Shown: positions 58,675-64,000 of the stretch, piece after piece
Position numbering within the stretch: the first letter of the stretch is position 1
Layout: every line of letters starts with the position of its first letter
NCBI RefSeq assembly: GCF_001524445.2
Contig: NZ_CP013417.1
Coordinates: 1,302,001-1,366,000 of the forward strand
Reading direction: 5' to 3'
Length of the DNA: 64,000 nt
From: Burkholderia savannae
Lineage (GTDB): Bacteria > Pseudomonadota > Gammaproteobacteria > Burkholderiales > Burkholderiaceae
Notes under the pieces: generated by a model
What the model was told of the DNA's origin: nothing
Database searches by the model: none
What the model saw: only the letters and a program-made list of their open reading frames with translations
Translations under genes and position numbers: made by a program

Positions 58675-60625
58675 CCCGAACATCACGCCTTGGGTGTTCG
58701 GCATGCATACGGCGCTCGACGATCCGCGCGTGCAAAAGGTCGTGTGCATGAAGTCGGCGCAGGTCGCGTGGACGGACGGGGTGCTGCTGAACTACATCGG
58801 CCGGCGAATCGACGTCGATCCGTGCCCGATGATCGTGATGTTCGCGAAAGAGAAGTCGGCGAAGAAGTTCAACATGGAGAAATTCGAGCCGATGGTCGAG
58901 GTGACGCCTCGCTTGTCGGCGAAACTGCCCGTGCATGCGAGCCGCGACAAGAACAACTTGTGGGATCACAAGACATTCCCGCGCGGGTTCCTGAAGTTCA
59001 TCACGTCGAACGCGCCGGACGACGTGAAGTCGACGCCTGCGCCCGTCGTCGCAGTCGAAGAGCCGGACGACGCGAATCAGAACGTGCGCGAGCAGGGTGA
59101 TTCGATCACGCTGCTGGAGGAGCGCAACAAGAGCTACTCGGACAGCCGGCGCAAGGTGATCTTCGGCGGCACGCCAACGGTCGACGGCTTCTCGCGCATT
59201 CAGCAGGCATACGTGGCGTCCGATCAGCGCGTCTATCTGGTGCCGTGCCCGGACTGCGGCGAGGAACACGAGCTGACGTGGGAGAACGTCACGTGGACGG
59301 AAGACGCCGATGTGGCGCACGAGGTGTTCGGCCGCGCCCGGCCGGAGTCGGCGCGATACACGTGCCCGCACTGCGGCACGTTGTGGGACGACCCGATGCG
59401 CATCCGCGCGGTGCGACGCGGCCGATGGGTGGCGACCGCGCCGTTTTACGGCGTCGCCGGTTTCCGGCTGAACGAGCTGGTGTCGCCGTTCCCCGGCTCG
59501 CGCATGGCCGAGCTGGTGAAGAAGTGGCTCACGGCGGAGAAGGCACTACGTTCCGGCGACGACACGAAGATGCGTTCATTCGTCAACAACTCGCAGGGGC
59601 GGCCGTACAAGTACAAGAGCGATCTTCCCGAAATCGACGCGCTCGCCGAACGCGCGATGCCGTATCCACCGTTCACGGTGCCGATGGGCGGCTTGCTGCT
59701 CACGCTCGGCGTCGACGTGCAGCATGACCGCCTCGCGATTGTGATGCGCGCGTGGGGGCGGGGCGAGGAGAGCTGGCTGATCGCGTGGGACGAGATCTTC
59801 GGCAACGTGATGGACCAACGCGAAGACCCGTTGACGGGCGGCGTATGGGGCGCGCTCACGACGCTGATCACGCACGCGTACCGTCATGAGTCGGGCGGCC
59901 TGCTGCGGATCCGGGCGACGTCGATCGACTCGTCGGACGGCTCGACGTCGGACGCGGTTTACAGGTACGTGCGCGCGGCGCAGCGGCAAGGTTTGATCGT
60001 CTTGGCGATCAAGGGCAGCACGGATGCCAATGCCGAGATCTTCAGCACGCCGCGCGCGTCGGTCGACTCGACGCGGAACAACAGCAAGGCGGCGAAGTAC
60101 GGGCTGCGGCCGTTCATGGTCGGCGTCAGCAAGGCCAAGGATCTGATTCTCGACAACCGGCTCAAGCTGGACGGCGACGGCCCCGGACGCATGCACTGGT
60201 ATCGCGACGTCCGGTCGGACTACCTGTCGCAGTTGACGGCCGAGGTGAAGGTGCCCGCTCGCATCGGGACCAAACGCGTCTGGCAAAAGAAGGCCGGCGC
60301 ACGTAACGAAGCGCTCGACTGCGAGGTGTACGCGCTGCACGCGGCGCGCAGCGTCAAGACGCATTTGATGACGGAGCCGCACTGGCAGGTCGAGCAGCAG
60401 CGCTTGTCGCAGGTGTCGCTGTTCGAGGCGGTGCCGGTGCTCGACGCGTTGCCGTCGGCGCTGCCGGTCGAGGTGCTGCCGGATCAGCCGGAGGATCGCG
60501 ATGCGGACACGGAGCCACCACCGCAGCAGCAAACCGCAAAACCCAACGAAACCCCGCCACCGAGCGGGGTTTCGCGCATTCAGGGGCGTCGCGTCGGCCG
60601 CTCGGCCTACCTGACGCGTCGCTAG
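58511..60625 (+). CDS. terminase large subunit (lambda gpA family)
   Basis: Packaging ATPase and nuclease, 704 residues. The ATPase has a Walker A-like VVCMKSAQVAWTDGVL and Walker B VVAVEEPDD; two CxxC pairs (VPCPDCGEEH and YTCPHCGTLW) may bind zinc; the nuclease starts at LLLTLGVDVQHDRLAIVM. Lambda gpA is 641 residues. Start at 58511 is in the middle of the small subunit gene and is needed to keep the conserved N-terminal part (LLRPPEKIGTTDWARKH). C-terminal tail is Pro/Gln-rich. Confidence 0.95.
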   Translation: MGVLNSFLDTTETVRTVIRRIAQLLRPPEKIGTTDWARKHRRMSAKATASPGRYNPNITPWVFGMHTALDDPRVQKVVCMKSAQVAWTDGVLLNYIGRRIDVDPCPMIVMFAKEKSAKKFNMEKFEPMVEVTPRLSAKLPVHASRDKNNLWDHKTFPRGFLKFITSNAPDDVKSTPAPVVAVEEPDDANQNVREQGDSITLLEERNKSYSDSRRKVIFGGTPTVDGFSRIQQAYVASDQRVYLVPCPDCGEEHELTWENVTWTEDADVAHEVFGRARPESARYTCPHCGTLWDDPMRIRAVRRGRWVATAPFYGVAGFRLNELVSPFPGSRMAELVKKWLTAEKALRSGDDTKMRSFVNNSQGRPYKYKSDLPEIDALAERAMPYPPFTVPMGGLLLTLGVDVQHDRLAIVMRAWGRGEESWLIAWDEIFGNVMDQREDPLTGGVWGALTTLITHAYRHESGGLLRIRATSIDSSDGSTSDAVYRYVRAAQRQGLIVLAIKGSTDANAEIFSTPRASVDSTRNNSKAAKYGLRPFMVGVSKAKDLILDNRLKLDGDGPGRMHWYRDVRSDYLSQLTAEVKVPARIGTKRVWQKKAGARNEALDCEVYALHAARSVKTHLMTEPHWQVEQQRLSQVSLFEAVPVLDALPSALPVEVLPDQPEDRDADTEPPPQQQTAKPNETPPPSGVSRIQGRRVGRSAYLTRR

Positions 60626-60635
60626 GAGAAAGCCG

Positions 60636-60842
60636 ATGGCTTACACAAGACAGGATCTGGATCGCATCCAGTCCGCGATCGCGAAAGGCGAGCTCGAAGT
60701 GCAGTATGCGGATCGCCGCGTGAAGTACCGCTCGATCTTGGAGCTTCGCGAGGCGCAAACCGAGATCATTCGCGCGCTCGACGGCGCGAGCGGGCGCTCG
60801 CGCATCGTTCGGCTGCGGCACGCCGGCAAGGGGGTTCGATGA
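60636..60842 (+). CDS. gpW-like head-tail joining protein
   Basis: A 68-residue protein, MAYTRQDLDRIQSAIAKGEL, with the alternating beta and helix pattern of lambda gpW (68 residues). It completes the head so that tails can attach. It overlaps the portal gene by four bases (ATGA), as W overlaps B in lambda. Confidence 0.93.
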   Translation: MAYTRQDLDRIQSAIAKGELEVQYADRRVKYRSILELREAQTEIIRALDGASGRSRIVRLRHAGKGVR

Positions 60843-62332
60843 GCCGCGCGTATCCGATGCTCGCTCGGCGCGGATTCGTGGTGCCGACGCGGCTGAAGGC
60901 GGCGGCGTACGAATCCGCGAGCACGGGCGGCGCTCGCGCACGGTCGTGGAAGGCGTCGAGCGCGGGGCCGAACGCGGCGGCGGCGCAAAACCTGCCGCTG
61001 ATGCGGCATCGGGCGCGCGACGCGATTCGAAACGACCCTTGGGCGAAAGCCGCGATCACGCGGCTCGTGTCGAACACGATCGGCTCCGGCATACAGGCGC
61101 ATCCGCGACATCCCGACGAGACGATGCGAAACGCGCAAAAGCTGCTTTGGGAAGACAGCGCAGCGGAGATCGACGCGGACGGGCTGTTCGATATGGCGGG
61201 ATTGCAGACGTTGGCCGCTCGTGCGTTCTTTAGCGACGGCGAGGTGCTCGTGCGGCGGCGTCTGCGTAGCTGGCACGACGGATTAGCCGTGCCGTTGCAG
61301 GTGCAGTTGCTCGAAGCCGATCATCTGCCTGTGAGCAAGAACGAGCGCCTGCCGCACGGCGAGATCGTCAACGGCGTCGAGTTCGACGACGACGGACGGC
61401 GCATTGCCTATCACCTGTTGACGCGACATCCCGGCGAGTATGGACGGCAGGCCGGCGACAGCACGCGGACGGTGCGGGTGCCGGCCGACGAGATCGCGCA
61501 CGTGTTCCTCGCATTGCGGCCGGGACAGGTGCGCGGCGTGCCTGAGCTGTCGACGGTGCTGCTGCGGCTGCATTCGCTCGACAACTTCGACGACGCGGTG
61601 TTGTTCCGGCAAGAGGTCAGCAACCTGTTCGCGGGCTTCATCACGAAGCCGCACGCGGAGCTTGGCCCGATGGGCGATCCCGTTTCCGGAGCGCCGATGC
61701 GATACGACGACGACGGGTTTTCGCCGGTCGTGTCGCTCGAACCGGGTGGGATGCAGGAGCTTGCGCCCGGCGAGGAAGTGAAGTTCTCGGAGCCGCCGGG
61801 CGCGGGCAACGACTATGTGCCGTTCATGCGCCAGCAGCTCATGGCGTCGGCCGCTTCGGTGGGCATGCCTTACGAAGTGCTCACGGGCGATCTGCGGGAC
61901 GTCAGCGACCGCGTGCTGCGCGTGATCCTCAACGAGTTCCGGCGCAGCGTCGAACAGATTCAGTGGAACGTGTTCATTCACCAGTTCTGCCGCAAGGTGT
62001 GGCGCTGGTGGGTCGACGCGTGCGCGCTGTCGGGCGCGATGCCGATGCCCGATTACTTCCGCCGGCGTCGCGACTATCTGCGCGTGCGATGGGTGCCGCA
62101 GGGCTGGCCGTACATCCACCCGGTGCAGGACGTCACCGCGAAGCGCATGGAGATCCGCGCGGGCCTCGCGAGCCGCACGGGCGCAGTGCTCGCGCGCGGC
62201 GACGATCCCGAGCAGGTCGACGCGGAAAACGCGGCGGATCTCGCGCGCGAGCAACGGCTCGGCCTGCGATACGACACGCAGCTCGCGATAGAAGACGGAA
62301 ACGGTAGTGATTTGAAAGAGGATGGGGAATGA
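60839..62332 (+). CDS. portal protein (lambda gpB family)
   Basis: The 497-residue portal, through which DNA is packaged. It has the family parts: NDPWAKAAITRLVSNTIGSG near the N-terminus, a beta-rich core with EADHLPVSKNERLPHGEI, and ASVGMPYEVLTGDLRDVS with NEFRRSVEQIQWN. Lambda gpB is 533 residues. Overlaps both neighbours by four bases (ATGA). Confidence 0.95.
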   Translation: MSRAYPMLARRGFVVPTRLKAAAYESASTGGARARSWKASSAGPNAAAAQNLPLMRHRARDAIRNDPWAKAAITRLVSNTIGSGIQAHPRHPDETMRNAQKLLWEDSAAEIDADGLFDMAGLQTLAARAFFSDGEVLVRRRLRSWHDGLAVPLQVQLLEADHLPVSKNERLPHGEIVNGVEFDDDGRRIAYHLLTRHPGEYGRQAGDSTRTVRVPADEIAHVFLALRPGQVRGVPELSTVLLRLHSLDNFDDAVLFRQEVSNLFAGFITKPHAELGPMGDPVSGAPMRYDDDGFSPVVSLEPGGMQELAPGEEVKFSEPPGAGNDYVPFMRQQLMASAASVGMPYEVLTGDLRDVSDRVLRVILNEFRRSVEQIQWNVFIHQFCRKVWRWWVDACALSGAMPMPDYFRRRRDYLRVRWVPQGWPYIHPVQDVTAKRMEIRAGLASRTGAVLARGDDPEQVDAENAADLAREQRLGLRYDTQLAIEDGNGSDLKEDGE

Positions 62333-63402
62333 AGCGAAACCGCAAGTGGTGGGACATCCGCGCACAGGCGCAGGCGGGTGGCGGCAAGGTTGCCGAGATC
62401 CGGATCTATAGCGACATCGGATTTTGGGGCACCGACGCGCAGAACTTCGTGTCGCAGCTCGACGCCGTCGCGACCGACGCATCGTCGATCACGGTCGCGA
62501 TCAACTCGATGGGCGGCGACGTGTTCGACGCATTCGCGATCTACAACGCGTTGCGGCGGTACGCCGGCAAGGTGAAGGGGCGCGTCGACGGCATCGCGGC
62601 GTCCGCCGCGTCGCTGGTGCTGATGGCGTGCGACGAGATCGAGATGCCCGAGAACGCGCTGTTGATGATCCACCATCCGCACACGGTCGCGGCCGGCGAA
62701 TCGAAAGATCTGCGCCGTGTCGCCGAACTGCTCGACAACGCGAGCGCCGGCATTCTGGCGGCGTACGCGCAGCGCAGCGGTCTGTCCGAAGACGACGTGC
62801 GGGCCATGATGGACGCGGAGACGTGGCTGACGGCCGCGCAGGCGAAGGAGAAGGGCTTTTGCGACGTGATCGAGGCCCCGGTGAAGCTGGCGGCGTCGGC
62901 CGGCGCTGCGCCGCTTCTCGCGCGCTTCTCGGCCGTGCCGGAGCAGGTTCGTGCGTTGCTCGATGCGGCCGGCGAATCGGACGCGGAACCGCCGGCCGAT
63001 CCAACGCCGGATCCCGAGCCGGAACCGAAACCCCAGACGCCCGACGTCACGGCACTCGCCGCGCACGTGTTCAATTCGCTGCGCGAAGCGAATCTCGCGG
63101 CATGCGCCGAAGGCGTGATCGCCGCGACCGGCCTGCGCGACCGCGAGACGGTCGATCGCGCAATCCGCAATGCGACCGACATCGCGGGGATCTGCCTCGC
63201 GGCGAACCAGACGGACCTGACCGCGCAATACGTCGCGGACGGCCTGTCGCCGGATCAGGTGCGCGCGCGGCTGTTCGAGCGTCTCACGGCGTCGAGCACC
63301 CGCATCAACAGCCGACCCGATCCGGCACAGCAGCAGACGCAAGCGCGTAGCCGCGCATTGCGCACGTCCGACATCTACGCGGCCCGCCGCGTGGCCAAGT
63401 AA
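62329..63402 (+). CDS. ClpP-type head maturation protease
   Basis: A 357-residue protein with a ClpP/S14-like protease domain in the N-terminal 200 residues: INSMGGDVFDAFAIYNALR, GIAASAASLVLMA with the nucleophile serine, and NALLMIHHPHTVAAG with the catalytic histidine. The C-terminal part, after a Pro/Glu-rich linker, probably serves as scaffold, a fusion comparable to lambda C/Nu3. It is four bases overlapping with the portal gene. Confidence 0.93.
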   Translation: MKRNRKWWDIRAQAQAGGGKVAEIRIYSDIGFWGTDAQNFVSQLDAVATDASSITVAINSMGGDVFDAFAIYNALRRYAGKVKGRVDGIAASAASLVLMACDEIEMPENALLMIHHPHTVAAGESKDLRRVAELLDNASAGILAAYAQRSGLSEDDVRAMMDAETWLTAAQAKEKGFCDVIEAPVKLAASAGAAPLLARFSAVPEQVRALLDAAGESDAEPPADPTPDPEPEPKPQTPDVTALAAHVFNSLREANLAACAEGVIAATGLRDRETVDRAIRNATDIAGICLAANQTDLTAQYVADGLSPDQVRARLFERLTASSTRINSRPDPAQQQTQARSRALRTSDIYAARRVAK

Positions 63403-63428
63403 CTTTTCATCGCTGAAAGGAGCGCTGA

Positions 63429-63773
63429 ATGTCCAACATCAAGACTTTGGGCACGTTGCCCGCCGAATTTCTGATTTCGGAAGGCCCCGGCCAGATCTCG
63501 CGCGATGCGATCACGGTCGCGGCCGGCCCGGCGCTGCCGTCCGGCTGCGTGCTCGGCACGATCGGGACCGGCGAATACGCGCCGTACGACAACGCGGCGG
63601 CGACCGGCGCGGAAGTCGCGGTCGCGATCCTCTACGCGCCGTTGCCGGCGTCCGACACGCCGCGCCCGGCGGTCGCGATCAAGCGGCTCGCCGAAGTCGA
63701 CGCGCGCCTGCTCGCGGGCCTCGACGCGCCCGCCCGCGACGATCTGGCCGCGCATCACATCGTCATCCGCTGA
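63429..63773 (+). CDS. head decoration protein (lambda gpD family)
   Basis: A 114-residue protein, about the size of lambda gpD (110). It contains SGCVLGTIGTGEYAPYDNAA and AVAILYAPLPASD, beta segments typical of the trimeric decoration protein that stabilises the expanded head. GAAAGGAG is just upstream of the ATG. Followed by a hairpin and the capsid gene. Confidence 0.92.
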   Translation: MSNIKTLGTLPAEFLISEGPGQISRDAITVAAGPALPSGCVLGTIGTGEYAPYDNAAATGAEVAVAILYAPLPASDTPRPAVAIKRLAEVDARLLAGLDAPARDDLAAHHIVIR

Positions 63774-63794
63774 TCCCGGCGAATCCCTTATCCC

Positions 63795-63820
63795 AAAGCC
63801 GCGCCGATGCGCGGCTTTTT
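63795..63820 (+). terminator. hairpin between decoration and capsid genes
   Basis: AAAGCCGCG (63795-63803) pairs with CGCGGCTTT (63810-63818) and is followed by T. Possibly an attenuator or RNA-stability hairpin within the late operon. Confidence 0.7.
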
Positions 63821-63836
63821 CATTTCTGGAGTGCAT

Positions 63837-64000
63837 ATGGCAGACATCGCAATCTTCAACGACGACGCGTTCTCGCTGTCGTCCCTGACGGCGTCCATCA
63901 ACGAGCAGCCGCACTTGCCCGGCCGCCTCGGCGAGACGGGCCTGTTCGACGAGGAAGGCATCACGACGACGACGGTGCAGATCGAGCGCGACGGCGACAC
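63837..64000 (+). CDS. major capsid protein (lambda gpE family), N-terminal part
   Basis: The first 54 codons are present, MADIAIFNDDAFSLSSLTAS then PHLPGRLGETGLFDEEGI, which match the start of lambda gpE-type capsid proteins (MSMYTTAQLLAA-like region replaced, but LGxxGLFxxxxIxTxxVxIE conserved). The gene runs off the right edge of the window. Its place after the decoration gene is as in lambda. Confidence 0.9.
   Translation, partial: MADIAIFNDDAFSLSSLTASINEQPHLPGRLGETGLFDEEGITTTTVQIERDGD

Larger units (their letters stand above)
47040..64000. mobile_element. lambdoid prophage, left part (continues beyond the window)
   Basis: From the mutS 5' end to the window edge the genes are int, an excisionase candidate, a leftward early operon, a repressor/Cro switch, replication genes, a Q-like regulator and a lambda-type head module (terminase, gpW, portal, protease, decoration, capsid). 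Early genes have lower GC than the host and small overlapping frames. Tail and lysis genes and the right attachment site must lie to the right. Confidence 0.95.

Overview
The window looks like a chromosomal segment of a Burkholderia species, most likely of the B. pseudomallei group (for example B. thailandensis, B. oklahomensis or a close relative). The reasons are the very high GC content, dense use of GC-ending codons, the complete isc operon and recJ-prfB-lysS cluster with Burkholderia-like proteins, and many short GC-rich tandem repeats between genes. The assignment is from recognition of protein sequences, not from a search.

Positions 1-47,000 are ordinary core chromosome. In order: the 5' end of an IclR-type regulator divergent from lutAB (lactate oxidation); a small membrane protein; a low-molecular-weight tyrosine phosphatase; the iron-sulfur operon iscR-iscS-iscU-iscA-hscB-hscA-fdx-iscX with two IscR boxes laid over its promoter; a leftward glycine-zipper membrane protein with a tandem palindromic repeat array just upstream of its start; the leftward cluster rpfE-like/recJ/prfB/lysS, in which prfB keeps its programmed +1 frameshift; lolC-lolD, a TatD-family nuclease, comEC and an alpha/beta hydrolase; pyrG-kdsA-eno-ftsB; a leftward block with hslO and a gamma carbonic anhydrase; a DUF455 protein and a second hydrolase; and a long rightward run (nucleoside bisphosphatase, YciO, a site-2 protease, trpS, a methyltransferase, dapA, bamC, a YycJ-like hydrolase). 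After a small lipoprotein come the uL16 hydroxylase RoxA (leftward), a SlyD-like isomerase (rightward), and a secreted phosphoesterase-like protein with mutS (leftward).

From about 47,050 to the right edge lies the left part of a lambdoid prophage. Its integrase is beside the 5' end of mutS, and the first forty or so codons of mutS have codon use unlike the rest of the gene, so the phage seems to have entered the 5' end of mutS and supplied a replacement start. The phage layout is: int; a leftward early operon ending in an AlpA-like excisionase candidate and containing an orphan ParB; a leftward lysogeny unit (repressor without a peptidase domain, overlapping a two-helix membrane protein); a divergent Cro-like gene; a CII-like regulator; a DnaB-type helicase; an O-like replication protein with iteron-like repeats inside its gene; a Q-like late regulator followed by a promoter and terminator; and then the lambda-type head module in canonical order (small terminase, large terminase, gpW-like, portal, ClpP-type protease, decoration protein, major capsid protein cut by the window edge).

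The most interesting signals are the recoded mutS 5' end, the candidate phage origin inside the O-like gene, a shared operator pattern over both early phage promoters, and the 50-bp palindromic array at 10,669-11,018. I see no tRNA or rRNA gene, CRISPR array or insertion sequence in the window.
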